Source of the DNA: Bettongia penicillata ogilbyi
Lineage: Eukaryota; Chordata; Mammalia; Diprotodontia; Potoroidae
NCBI GenBank assembly: GCA_023548195.1
Contig: JAJHZJ010000751.1
Location: forward strand, 372,001 to 436,000
Reading direction: 5' to 3'
DNA: 64,000 bases
This document shows, in pieces, positions 20,880 to 33,334 of the stretch; positions within the stretch are counted from its first letter, which is position 1; each line of letters begins with the position of its first letter. The position numbers and the translations under genes were made by a program. The notes below the pieces were generated by a model. That model saw nothing but the letters and a program-made list of their open reading frames with translations, had not been told where the DNA came from and did no database searches.

Positions 20880-22214
20880 TCAGTTACTATTTTTACCTTA
20901 CCATCCTGAGAAAAATAGCTCTTTTTATTATCAATCTTACAGGGTTTTTGTTAGAAAACTCTTTTAAGCTATAAAGAGCTTTACTAAACTCAGTTTCACA
21001 ATCAATTTGAGTTGTGCATAATAATGATATTTATGGCCATAATGCAACACAGATTATGGTCGGTGCCATATGGGAGAATAAGCCTTTGATCAAGAACACA
21101 CATCCATTTGATACTGTCTGAGACTCAAGAGCAGGGTAGCATAAAACCTGGATGTGGACAAAGAATTCAGCATGTTTTGCTAGAAAGAGCATCTGAGTTA
21201 AAGCAAAAAAACAAAACAAAAAAGAAAAAACATGAGCATCTCAATTCATTGAAAGTCACACAACAGGAACACAATGGTAAAAACAAGGCAAACATAAAGC
21301 TCTTGAGAAATGAAAAAGTCACTAAGTCCATGAACTTTAATCACAAAAAGATTCTTGAGTTGCTATTCTGCACTCATTCTTATTTTACAAAGATTTCTAA
21401 CAATGATGATAACAAGACCTTACTCCTTTGATAATGCCCTCTTACAAAGATTATTATAATTATCTTCTGTGGAAAGTAAAAGATGCAATGACTGAGGGAA
21501 AACTGGGTCAGGCTTCTGAGCATATCATTTTATTAAGCAATGCATGTCAGTTGCTCAAGAAATCAGGACCAAGCCTCCTCACCTTTGGTACTGAACCCCA
21601 AGTATGGAGGTACAATGGGCATTAAAAATAATTAATTTAGGGTTAGTTAGTAAAAATCAATTAACCTAGATACAAAATTAGATATTCTAATAACTAATTG
21701 GAAGAAAGTTTAAAGACTTTCCAAGTTGGGCGGGGAAGAGCAAACAGGTAAAATTCCCTGAAATCAGAAAGAGAAGTGTAACACTATACCCAAGTGACTA
21801 TATTCAATCAAAGGAATACAGAAACAGTAACTTATTAACAGTATAGGACCAGTTTTCGGAAGACATATGGGTTGCTTGAGATGTGTAACTGTGAGAAAAC
21901 TCCCTGCATCAATTTTGAATGTCAGTTTCTGGCAACATAACCTGGATCCTTAATTAAGGGTCTCTAAGCTATAGGTAGGGTAGCCCAGCTTCCCAATCAT
22001 GCAGGGCTGTGTTCTAACAATGCAACAAAATCCTCTCACAATTCCCACAATTGAATAAAACTTTCTCACAATTGAAATTGAACTGGACCCATGACAGTGT
22101 AAAAAGGGAACTGAGTTAGCTCCAGAATTTAGTCACAAGATGGAATCAATGTGGCACACTCAATCGACCACTTGCTGTTCTGTTCCCCTCAGCTTATAAT
22201 AACATCTCTCAATT
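20880..22214. other. Unique sequence, nothing recognised
   Basis: Short lysine-rich frames near 21200 are by-products of A-rich DNA. No supported gene or repeat. Confidence 0.45.
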
Positions 22215-22345
22215 CAGCAGAATAAGCATTTAATACTTTATTACAGGCAAAGCTATGTCCAAGGCACTAAACATAAAAAGGAAGAAATGAAACATTACCC
22301 CCACCGAGTAATCTATATTGGCTTTTCAATTAAAGGACATACAAA
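22215..22345 (-). repeat. L2 3' end, antisense (diverged)
   Basis: 'gcatttaatactttattaca' and 'ccaaggcactaaacataaaa' give a weak antisense L2 tail. Confidence 0.4.
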
Positions 22346-22619
22346 GAACTCACAGTCAAATGGATCAAGGGTATCTTCACACACACACAAAAAAATGTGG
22401 CACTAGGAACGAACCTTGAAGGAAAACAGCAATTGTGTTTGATGAACAGAAGGAAGGAGAATATTTCAAGTGTGTATATGTATGGGAGAATAATGGTTTG
22501 TTGAAATACAGAAGTGATAGATGACAACTTCAGGGGAAAAATAAGAGTCCAAGTTGGATGAGAATTATCATTAATAAAGACATTATCATTATGGTAATTA
22601 TAATATAATTACCATTTAC

Positions 22620-22690
22620 ATAGAGTTTTAATGTTTGCAGATGTCTGAGGCTGGATTTGAAGTCAGGTCTTCTGACACCAAGTCCAACGG
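22620..22690 (+). repeat. SINE/MIR tail fragment
   Basis: 'tgaggctggatttgaagtca' and 'ggtcttctgacaccaagtcc' are the common marsupial MIR/MAR tail. Confidence 0.6.
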
Positions 22691-22934
22691 TGGAGGGAAG
22701 TAGTCTGAAATGCGGCAGGGGAAGTATTTGCAGAAGCAGCAGTATTCAGGACTGAGACAATTACAGGATTGTCTCCCCTTATAACCTGAGAATGTAAGCT
22801 CATACCCTGAGCATTCTGTCACTACCACCCAATATAAACATAGAAAATAGGGGGCCTGATCATAGCTCTTTCCTATCTTAGAATAGAAGAAGACCAGTCT
22901 AATTTCCTAGATCATGACTCTTATGAATGTTAGG

Positions 22935-23190
22935 AAGGAAATAAGCAAGCATTTATTAGGTACTTACTTTGTGTCTGACACTTGGCTAAATACTTTAAAA
23001 ATAGAATTTTATTTGGTCTTTACAACCACCTTAGGAGTCAGGTGCTATTATCCTCATTTCTCAGATGAGAAAACTGAGGAAAATAGAGGTTAAGAGACTT
23101 ACAAAGTCACACAGCTGGTAATATCTGTGGTCAAATTTGTACTCATGTCTTCCTGATTCCAAGCACTACACCTTCGACAGCACACTTTTA
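22935..23190 (+). repeat. L3/MIR-type ancient repeat, near complete
   Basis: 'aagcatttattaggtactta', 'tggtctttacaaccaccttag', 'tattatcctcatttctcaga', 'tgagaaaactgaggaaaata' and 'agtcacacagctggtaat' occur in the expected order. Confidence 0.85.
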
Positions 23191-23199
23191 ATTTATATT

Positions 23200-25695
23200 C
23201 AGATTACACTATCCTAAACCCCGGTTCATTTTATCCAATGAACTTGTTGTGTCTGGCCATGCTTCTCTGATCTTACACTACTAAATCAATGTTAAGAACC
23301 CAAGTTTAAAACTTTACCTTTTATCCCTGGTGTCAAATTATATTTTATTAATGTCTAACCTATATTACATCTTATTAGTATCATCTTGCTAAATTATCAA
23401 TATCTTTTTAGATATTATTATCTCTTCCTCCCAGATTTCTGTCATCTGCATGTTGGACTAAGGATGCTACCTAGTCATCTGTCAGAGGCTCCTAAAGGCT
23501 TTGCCAGAAGTGCACACTTTCTCAGAAGTCCTACCAAGCTAGAAAGGCTTCATGTATGAACGCAGCAGTGACTTATGCCTGTCATCAACCAGTTTGGTTG
23601 AATTTGTTTTGTCATGGGCTTGCTGGTCACTAGGTTTTGATTTTTGTTGTTGGATTTTCTACCTTATTCCCTTTCCCTTCCTGTCTCCCTTCTCCTACTG
23701 CCACAAAAGGAAATGGAGAACCAATATTTGGTAAGGAGGATGCTCTGATCTGCATTGGTTTTAGTGAATTTAAAAACCTTAAAAAGGATTCATAACTTGT
23801 AGTGCTTGAATATGTATGTGGGTGGACAGGCATATATACACATACATATTACATATGTATGTATATATATATACATATATATATATGATTAGTACATTTT
23901 AATATAATTCGCTTTCTTTGTAATCTTATGGATTTTCTTTTACGTATCTAAAAACATTATTTTAAGCAAGAGTTCATAGTCTTCACCAGATTGCTGAAGT
24001 GATTCATGCCCCTTCCCTGTATACCTTACTGAAGAAGAAAAAGTTAAAGACTACTGCCTTAAAAGTATTAATGCATTCCAGACTTTACAATTTACATCCA
24101 CATCTAGATGCCACTGGGCAAATTAATTCATGGGGGAGAAAAAAAAATCACTCCAGTTCATTGAGATCAGATTCATAGTGAATAAGTAATGAACTTGTGT
24201 TTCTGATTTCCTGGTGTCTAGATAGTCCCATGAGCAGAGGGGAACCATACATTCTGCATTTGGCAATGACAACTGAGCTTACTTGCCCCATTTTGACTGG
24301 GTTTAAGCCTATATATTCTGAATTCCTTCCTGTGGTGTTTGTTTAGGTTCTGTAGTTTCGCTATCAGTTTTCTGTATATAGCAAAATGCTTTCCTGAATT
24401 ATAAGAAGTTGTGATAAATAAAAGATTTTTTCCCCTGGTGCAGTGAGAATTGAAATGATCATAACAACTATTGCACTAGGAGATAAACTTAAGAGGATAT
24501 TAAAATGGTTAAGTTAATAAATTGCACTTTTAGACCACATGAAAAGAATTTGTTTTATTAGTCAACATTCTGTTCTGATGTCTATAATAATTCATGACTA
24601 TGCCACTTGACAAAGTGTAAAATTCAAGGTCACACCAGAACCAGTCTTTTTAAAATATGAATATCCTTCCTTGAGCCTTTGCTTTCAACAGAAAGAGAAG
24701 TTCAATAAAGACCTATAAAGAAAAAGAAATCTATGTATCATATGCCAAGTTATAGCATGATATCTTAATAATCATTTGTCAAGCAAAGGTTAAGAAACGA
24801 AGATTGTTGTCAAGGAACATTTTTATGTCTTTCTCTTTGAACATAAGGGGTCTTGTATATCTTCCTCCCCCTGCACACACACAAAAAAATACTAGAGTGC
24901 GGTGCTATAATGAAGCATAGAGATACATACTGTCACCTTGGACTACAAGTAGTATTTTGTTTTTGATTCAAAGACCATCAGGTTCCATTCATTTCTGAAT
25001 TTATACCATCATATTTTTATAAAAAGTAGACATAGAGTTAAAGTTATCAAACATTTAGTTCCTTCCCCTATTCCCATCAGAGTGAACAAATGCTTTCTAG
25101 AACCATGATGAAGCTTGATTTTATTAAAATATATTGCACTTCAAATCCCTACAATTATCATATGTAATGGTCTGACTAGAAATATTTTAGAGTCAAAATC
25201 AAATTAGACCACATTCAAATTAATTCACACATTATTTTTTCCATTAAAATTACATGGGTTTTCCATAAGAACAGCTATCACCTCATGTTGCCCTAATAAA
25301 GATCACTATATTAGAAATGGGGATGTGTTGGCTAATACCCTGCAGATGTTAAATTGCTAGTAATAGTGATTTTTCCAGATTCCCTTGGAATTTAAATTAA
25401 ATAGCATTCCTCATATATTTACTGTGTTTGGCTAAAGCTTACTAATTTTGGGTTCCTTCCTCTTCTCTTTTAGGCCCTAGGGATCTGTTTTGAATAGGGA
25501 AATTCAATTCCACTCAGCAAAGGAGTTTGCAACTCATCAACATTGTGTTATGAGCAATGTTTTCCTTTGTTTGTTAGGTTTTGGCTTTGTTTTGTTTTAT
25601 TTTCTTTTCTTGGTCCAGACTTACAATTTCATCTGTGTCTCCTAATGTAGACCAGCAAGTACTCTGTACTATTTGGTTTTTACACTGGAAATATA
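23200..25695. other. Unique sequence with a TATG/TA microsatellite
   Basis: About 2.5 kb of single-copy DNA. The only repeat noted is the ATAC/TATA tract at 23830-23888. No gene supported. Confidence 0.45.
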
Positions 25696-25699
25696 ACAT

Positions 25700-25840
25700 T
25701 TCCATATTTCTAGGGTCAGACAGTCAGTCACTAAACACAAGTATTTACTGGGGATCACCTAACCTCTTTATGTCAGAGGCAGGATTTCAGTATGGGTCTT
25801 TATGACTCAATGATCTATCCCTGAACCATGCTGCCTCTAA
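25700..25840 (+). repeat. SINE/MIR tail fragment
   Basis: 'gtcagaggcaggatttcagt' and 'gatctatccctgaaccatgc' match the '...aggatttgaactc...ctatccactgtgccacctag' tail. Confidence 0.5.
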
Positions 25841-25844
25841 TAAA

Positions 25845-26180
25845 CTCCTTATGTAAAATTTTTAAAAGTACAATTAAAAGCAGCATTGTTGTTTGCTTAA
25901 TTGCACTGAAAGTAATAATAATTAGATGATACAGCAAATTAAAAATTCAAATAATTGATACTATCATCACTGTGATTTATTATTGTTTTATGTCAATAAA
26001 TGAAGGCTCTCAGTGTGTGGGGCAGACTCCCGGTTAGAGGACATTTTGAGGGGACAAAGTAAAAAACCTCACAGGGATAATAGACAGAGAAATTATTGAC
26101 ATGTTCAAATTTGTACCTTTGCAAAGAATTTCCATATGCGTGATTTATCGCTATGATATACTTGATATATCCATATCAAT
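25845..26180. other. Unique sequence, nothing recognised
   Basis: No supported feature. Confidence 0.4.
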
Positions 26181-26183
26181 GAA

Positions 26184-26950
26184 TCAATAAACATTTATTA
26201 AGCACCTACCATGTTCCAGGAACTATGCTAAGTGATAGGAATATCACATGAAGTAAAAGCAGTTCCTATTCTCAAGGAGCTCAAAATCTAAGAAGAGAAA
26301 CAAAATGCAAACAAATATAAACAAAGCAAGCTAAGTAGGATTGTTTAGTTGTCATCCTTCATTCACAAAGAAGGTTAAGGTGACATCACTATATTAGACT
26401 CAAGTTACAGAATGTCTGATTATGGCTGACCAGAGATATATGAGCTCAGAATGCCCCATCACAGGTCTAGCAAAACATTCCATGTAAACTTTTAGGGTGG
26501 ATTCTCTAAATTAATCGAGGGGAAACACAATAATTAATAGGATGGGAAAGGCTTCCTATCAAGGTGACATTTTGATTGGATTTTAAAGGAAGTCAGGGAG
26601 GTCAGTAATCAGAATGGAAGATAGATAGCATTGCAGCAATGTAAGATAGCCAGAGAGAATGCCTGGAGCCAAGAGATGGAAATTTTTGCTTGTGGAACAA
26701 CCAGGAGACCAGTGTCAATTGATCAAAAAGGGGGTGTCAGAGAGTAATGTATAAGAAGACTTGAAAGGTGGGAGGGGGATAAGTTAGGAAGAGCTTTAAA
26801 TACCAAATAGAGCATTTGGTATTTGCTCTTGAAGACAATAAGAAAGCACCAGAGGTTATTGAGTAGGAGATGGGGGATGTGACATGATCACACTTTCACT
26901 TTGGGGAAAATCAATTTAGTGGCTGAACAGAAGAAGGAGATGTCACATAT
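26184..26950 (-). repeat. LINE L2, long antisense copy split by a SINE
   Basis: 'aataaacatttattaagcac' and 'ctcaaggagctcaaaatcta' mark the antisense 3' end. After the insertion, 'aggcttcctatcaaggtgac', 'ggattttaaaggaagtcagg', 'aggaagagctttaaatacca' and 'gacatgatcacactttcact' continue the antisense L2 3'UTR in order. Confidence 0.85.
26345..26500 (+). repeat. Unclassified SINE inserted in L2
   Basis: Begins 'tagttgtcatccttcattca', 'caaagaaggttaaggtgaca', and interrupts the L2 order. A related start occurs at 59955. Ends are approximate. Confidence 0.5.
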
Positions 26951-26954
26951 TTAT

Positions 26955-28250
26955 CAATAGTAGCTTTTCATCCGCAGCAAGAAGTTTCTGCCTTCACTGG
27001 TTATCTAACTAGGTTTCTCTTATTATACAGATCATTAAAGATCCCATAACATCCACATCCAATCGCAAATTTGAAATTAATTCGCATTACACTGTTGGCC
27101 TAAGATGAAATCCCATTTCCATGACAACTTTGCCTATATACTTATGCCTTTACAACTCAAAGCTACTGCCCAGTCCTTATCCTCTGTCTGCCAAATGCAT
27201 AATGTTCTTTGGTTACCCTTCTTTAATGTCAAATACACTCTGTTATATTCTTTTCCTCTTACAACTCTTTCTGCTACCACAACTGAATAAAACCCAGATG
27301 TTGGATGAAGATCTCACATTTTTTCACCACCATATACAATGCTGACAATTCTTTTTCTCAAATCGCTGACCCTCAGAGTCAAAAGGAGATGTGACACATC
27401 ACCACTTTCAGTCTTTCCTGCTGCCTTGATAATTAAATAAACTCTCTTTTTAAGTTCATTCCATACAACTATATTTCCCTATTCACATCCTTGTCACTGT
27501 TGGCTACACCTCTCAGTGACTTCATCTGGCCCAAAGTCTTCTTCTCTACTCCAATCACTAGCATTGCCCAAGATGTTTTTCAGTATTATTGTTAATGCAG
27601 TAGAAGGGAGGATAGGATCTGAAGAGGAGAGAGGGCTGAAGAGGATAAGATAATGATGAGAATGTTAATAGAATTACTGGGAGAAAAGGGCATTTGCCTC
27701 AGTTGATTTTAACTCAGTCCAAAGGATTATGGGATCCGAAGATGTGAGTGACAACCACAGGAAGGTGAAATTATCAAAAATGTGCAGCTTCTTTCCTCCA
27801 AGCTCATATAACTTTAGAATATATGTCAGTGAAGTTGATATCCATTTCTTTGACTTACCACACCAAACATTGAATATCTGGAAGTTAAAAAAGGGGGAGT
27901 TCTGGTTAGTCATCTGAGTCTGGAAATAGCTGATGATTTTATAACCAAATCTCTGAGTTGAAATGGACTTCAAAAGTCACATGACCAAGAAACTCCAACA
28001 ATCCTTCTTAAAGTGCCTCTTGTCAGCAAATAACTGCTCTGGGTATTTGGGGTATCAAGAGAAGACCAAAAATAATTACACCTCTCATTTAATTTACATT
28101 CTATGGGAGGCATGAAGATGCAACTTTGAAACATGATTATTTGAAAAGAAAGAAATTACAGCTAGAGTATTTAGTAATGACTCCCTTTAGGAGCTGGCTC
28201 ATAAGCTAACTTATCTGAAGAAAAGATCTTTTTAACTGTATAACTTACAA
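26955..28250. other. Unique sequence, nothing recognised
   Basis: Overlapping short frames near 27100-27350 and 27700-27970 show no domain or splice support. Confidence 0.45.
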
Positions 28251-28255
28251 GTAAT

Positions 28256-28640
28256 CATCCAACCTCCATTTGAGGATTTCTAGTAATGTGAAGCCTATTT
28301 CCTCCCACAGCAGCCTATTCCATTTTTTGCTAGGTTCAATTGTTAGAAATGCTTTCTTCCAGCAAGAATAAATTTGCCTCTGCAGATTTCTTCCATTGTT
28401 CCCACATCTATCCTCAAAGGTTAAACAAAGTGGTTTAAAATATTGATTTCCCTGGCAGTAACTATTCAAATAATTGAATATTGCTCATATATCTACCCTA
28501 AATTTTCCAATATCCAGGCTAAACGACTCCACTTCTTAAAAGTGTCCCTCATATGGCATGGAGTCAAAGTTTTTTCACCATATTGGTAACACTCTGTCTT
28601 CTCTCTACTGTGTCATCCCTATACATCCTTCATGATAGTC
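28256..28640 (+). repeat. CR1/L3-type LINE 3' region
   Basis: 'ccaacctccatttgaggatt', 'cctcccacagcagcctattc', 'caattgttagaaatgctttc', 'ccaggctaaacgactccact' and 'ccctcatatggcatggagtc' are marks of a common CR1-clade repeat. Confidence 0.75.
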
Positions 28641-28644
28641 CTCT

Positions 28645-29565
28645 CTGTTATTTGATTCTCCTTATTTCTCTAAAACATCTTCAATATAGTATGAACATAT
28701 CATGTCACTGTGCCATGCTTGTCAGCTGTTTCCTGATTATCTCATCAATTTTGTCATTCTAGTGAAGTGGTCCTTAGTATAATGATGTCAGACTTATATA
28801 AATGGATCTCTGCTAGGCATCTAGTAACTTAGAAAACCACAAATTCTAACTTTTATATTTTATTTATTTTGTAAAACAATTCCCAATTATGTTGCAATCT
28901 GATTTGGACCTTGAGAGTTTAGGAGCTTCTGGTAGCCAACAGCCAAAGCTTGATACATCTGCTGAAATATATTCTGAAGACTATATCATTTCTGATTCTG
29001 TGTTCATTACTTAAATATTCTATTCTTTGCATTGCCTCTCTTATTCCAGGACTTCATACATGAATTTGTCTTTTTTAAAATATGTTTTATTCCTTTACTC
29101 TGATAACCTCTTTATCACTTCTTGTCTTTTACAATAAATACCTTTCTAGTATTATTGCATTCTAGTGAGATACATATTCTGGTATCAAATACATGCCACC
29201 AAGTTTCTTTTATACATGTGAGGTTAAATTTGATGTTTTGCATTAGACTCTCTAGTTCCATTTAATTGTTAGCACAATTTTTCTTTGCATTTATGTTTAG
29301 AAAACTGAAGCTATGACTTTTGTACTTTAAAGTATTGTTGGATTTTAGCTCTTGCAGCAAAACTGAACACACAATTGATTCCATTTGTGTTGTTTCATTC
29401 TAAGTGAGCCATGCCTAGATGATGGGAGAACATGTGAGGTTACTGGTTTTTAGTGATTCTGTATATACTCTCCCAAAGGCCTTTGAGTATTCCTGACTCT
29501 CTGAGAACAAAGATAATTGTGTTCTAACTCTCTAGCAGTGGCTGATCAACTAAGAATAAATAAAA
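28645..29565. other. Unique sequence, nothing recognised
   Basis: AT-rich DNA with no supported feature. Confidence 0.45.
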
Positions 29566-29569
29566 AACA

Positions 29570-29690
29570 TTCTAAAGTGCTTAAAACACACCAGAAACTA
29601 AGAATACAGAGACAAAAACAAAATACACCTTGCTTCAAAGAGCTTTCATTATAAAGAGGAATATGGCATGCACATCTCAGAGGCTGATGA
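29570..29690 (-). repeat. L2 3' end, antisense
   Basis: 'aagaatacagagacaaaaac' and 'ttcaaagagctttcattata' fit the antisense L2 tail. Confidence 0.55.
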
Positions 29691-29889
29691 AGTCTTTCTC
29701 TTTTCCAAGTCTATCTTCTCCACTCATGTCTTTGATTACATGCCCTTCAATTCCTGTGGGAGAGTAACCACTCTTTCTTTTTCTTTTTCTCTCATCTTCA
29801 ATTTTTCAGTATCTGCTGACTTCCAATAGTCCCAACAGAAATATCTCAAGTCTCTTTGAATTTCCACATGCCTTACACTCAGAAAATCA

Positions 29890-30065
29890 AAGAGTGCTGA
29901 ATATGGAGTTAGAGAACCGAGATTTGAACCTTCATCTTGTCTACTTATGTCAATGATTTTAGGCAGTCTATTGAACCTTTCTGGACCTCTTTTTGATTTC
30001 TAAAATAAGAAGGTTGGATTAGAGATTAACTAAAATATCCTTCTAGCTATAAATTTATTATCCTA
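29890..30065 (+). repeat. MIR-type CORE-SINE
   Basis: 'gagtgctgaatatggagtta', 'gatttgaaccttcatcttgt', 'ctattgaacctttctggacc' and 'aaataagaaggttggattag' occur in order. Confidence 0.75.
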
Positions 30066-30069
30066 TTAT

Positions 30070-30936
30070 CCAGATCCAAGTGAGCCTGTGGACATATTAT
30101 CAAGAAGATGTGGAAAGGTTTTGGATTGAGGAAATGTAAAAATCCAAGATGTCATCTGCCTGAAACGAATTGTTCTCTACTTAAATGTCTCTTAGATAAC
30201 ATTGATGTGGATCCTTTCTATTTATTTTATTTTTTGCAGTTGTTATTGTTATTGCTAATGTATATATACTACCACACAGACCAAATATCAAGCCTTTTAA
30301 ACTAAAAAGGCAGGGGGAAGGGGAAATCAGCCTGTGAATATCCTCTAAGATAAGTAAGATAGCAAATAACTTTAAAGATGAAAGAAGGGTAGTTGAGATA
30401 CTTGCAAGCTTACAGAGACAAAAAAATATGAAAAATGATAGTAATAAATCCCATAGTCTCAAAAGTCCATATAGAAGTGTTCAGAATTAAGGCAATTAGC
30501 AAAGAGATAATAGAAGTTTTAATGCAAGGTTGCAAAATTCACTTCACTGAAATCATTGGGACTTGATTGGAAGAAATTCACAATAGTAATATGACTCTTG
30601 AAGTCTCATGCAAAATAATTTTAGTTAAAATGAAGAAGAGGAGTCAGTATAGTAAAGCATGAAGAAATTGTACTCAAGGGACTTGGAGGTAGGTGGATGA
30701 AGAGAGAGACACATCTAGTAGAGAGCATTTTACTGATGAATAGTTACATAAGCTGAAGTAATTTTTCTTCTGATCTATACATTCCACTTGGTCATAAAGG
30801 CAAGAGGAAGAGGCAGGGGGATAGAGTAATAATTAATTAAGTAGCTATTGTGTATGTGTATTAAGTAGATCATAAACCTAGAGTAGAGGAGGCAATAGTG
30901 ACATAATGAATTAAAATATATGGAAATCTTCTAGAG
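30070..30936. other. Unique sequence, nothing recognised
   Basis: No supported feature. Confidence 0.45.
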
Positions 30937-30938
30937 CA

Positions 30939-31055
30939 CTCTCTCTGTCTCTGTCTCTCTCTGTCTCTGTTTCTCTCTCTCTGTTTCTCTGTCTCTTTCT
31001 ATGTCTCTCTGTCTCTGTCTCTGTCTCTCTGTCTCTCTCTCTGTCTCTCTGTCTG

Positions 31056-31114
<59 letters not shown>

Positions 31115-31125
31115 GTCTCTCTCTC

Positions 31126-31213
<88 letters not shown>

Positions 31214-31216
31214 CCC
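30939..31216 (+). repeat. (TC)n/(TCTG)n microsatellite
   Basis: Mixed TCTC and TCTG units, with a pure CT run of about 73 bases at 31134-31206. The complementary strand gives a RERE-type open frame of 121 codons that is not a gene. Confidence 0.97.
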
Positions 31217-31219
31217 GAA

Positions 31220-32800
31220 AAGCAACTTGTATGGGTTAAATGATAGCTGAATAATCCACAATGGCTTATCTTTCAATTAAATACAGGAAAGAAAGCTAAG
31301 CATAACAAAAATTTGTTTGAAAGAAGAGATTCGAAGAAGACAAAATTCTGATGGTTGGAACAGATAGGCAAATAATTGCTCAAAATAGATATTAGAGCTA
31401 TTTATCTTTTATTTTTCTTGTTCTGTTTGCTAGGGAAATTGGTCTTTATCTAGGAAAGGGAGACAAAATAAATATAAATACTATGTGGTTGATACTAAAG
31501 ATAAATAAAGGTATGGGTCAAGTAGCTAAGCTGAATGAATGTACTCTTACGCAGCTATGATGACTGAGACACTTAGCCATTTATTTTTGAGAGATGATGG
31601 GCAATACCTTTGGTAAAAAAGGATGGGAAAACAGAAACTTCCCACATTTAAGATAAATGAAATAATTTTACTCTACAAATTATGGGCTAATAAGTTTGGT
31701 TTTGATCCTGTGGAAATTTGTGAACATTATATTAAAGGTCAAAAGGAAGTCATAATCACAATGGTCAGTCTACTTAGGAAAATTCATACTTCACTAACTT
31801 TATTTCACTTTTTTTGGTCAGTTACTACTTGGTAGATAAGAAAGTGTCTTCTCTCTTGAATGTACATGGATACAAAAAAAAAGACGTCTGAAGAAGTCCC
31901 TCATGTAATTCCTGTGAAAAAAAATTGAGTGATGTGAGCTGGATAGGAAAAAGAAAAAAAAAAGGTGGACTCATAAATTTTGAAGAGAACATGGTGCTGA
32001 TTTGATCTCCTAAATGACAGCAATTTTGTGGATTTAGTGGATCTGATTTTCTTTATCTGGGTGTTGCTTGACCCCTCCATGATTTTATTGATAGCCTAAG
32101 AATTCATTTCACTGTAGTAATCATGGTGATGAGTGTTCACAGCTCAATCTGGCTAGTCTTTGAATGAGTAGAATCTAGGTCCAAGGTAAAACTCTTGGAA
32201 GGCTTGACAAAAATAAAACTATGGTTTCATATGTACATGTCAAATTCAATTTATATAGTGCTTTAATATTTCCAATATTGATTTTTTATCTCTTTAAAAT
32301 AATCCTGTAAAATATGCTGTGTGGTATCATGCCCATTTTATTGACAGTCTCGACATCATCTTGTTATCCTGGAATCACACAGTGAATAAATAACCAAGAC
32401 ATATTCTAATTCCATTCTTTTATTCTCAGACACATAATAATCCACTGTAAGATAAGAGAAATGGAAAAGAGAAGGTAGAGGACAAGAGAGGGGAAAGAGA
32501 GAGATCTGAGGAGAGATGAGAAAGAAGTAAGAAAGGAGAGAAGGGAGAGTAGAAAGAAGAAAAATGGTAGAGATGAAAGATATATTTTTTAAATCTTGTC
32601 TATATTTTTGGCACCGTTCACATCATGATGACTCAAGCTAGAGGTATAGAAAGTAACTCAAGCATCCCTTTTCATCCTGTGTTTCTTGTTCATATTTTTC
32701 CTTCAGTCCTCCACAGAGTACCTAACCAAAATTATATCAACTCTTTTGTGTTTACCTTGATGTATTTTAATTCGTATATTATTCTCATATTGCCAAAATA
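31220..32800. other. Unique sequence, purine-rich stretch near 32450-32580
   Basis: Contains a GA-rich stretch at about 32455-32580 but no recognisable gene or interspersed repeat. Confidence 0.45.
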
Positions 32801-32804
32801 GCAG

Positions 32805-33330
32805 CCACACAGAATGTCAGAGTTGACAATGATCATAAAAGATATCTAGTCTAACTCATCCCTGACCCCAAATCCCCTCTATGACATCCCCAACAGGGAG
32901 TCATCTATTGTGCTTTTAAGTGTCCTAGCTAATGGTAACCCAAACTCTTAAGTTATCCTGATGCATTCTTTGGAAAACTCTATTCAAAAGTGATGCCTGG
33001 CATTCTATCAAAATGATTCCTTGTAGCTTCTCCCTCATTTGCTCCTACTTCTGAACTTCAGAGTTGAAAGAACAAGAAAAATTTTCTTCCACACAGCAAT
33101 TCTTCAATTAAATGAAGAAAAGGATCATCTTCCCCAAATCCTCTCCTTCTCCATACTAAAAATCTTCAGATGATTCCATGGACACTCTTTTTTTCATAGA
33201 TGGTGTTTTTTGAGTCTTTCACCATTTCAATTGCTCTCCTTAGGACATATTTCAGTTTGTGCATTTTTACATTGTGCATATTAATTCCCAAATAGATGCA
33301 TACAGTTTACTATAGACTGGAACAATCTGG
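32805..33330 (+). repeat. CR1/L3-type LINE 3' region
   Basis: 'gtcagagttgacaatgatca', 'aacagggagtcatctattgt', 'cccaaactcttaagttatcc', 'ttccttgtagcttctccctc' and 'agaacaagaaaaattttctt' follow the same order as at 28256, with more upstream sequence. Confidence 0.65.
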
Positions 33331-33334
33331 AAGA

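Noticed and set aside
30911..31276. Arginine/glutamate-rich frame of 121 codons, minus strand
   Set aside because: Translation of the CT tract.
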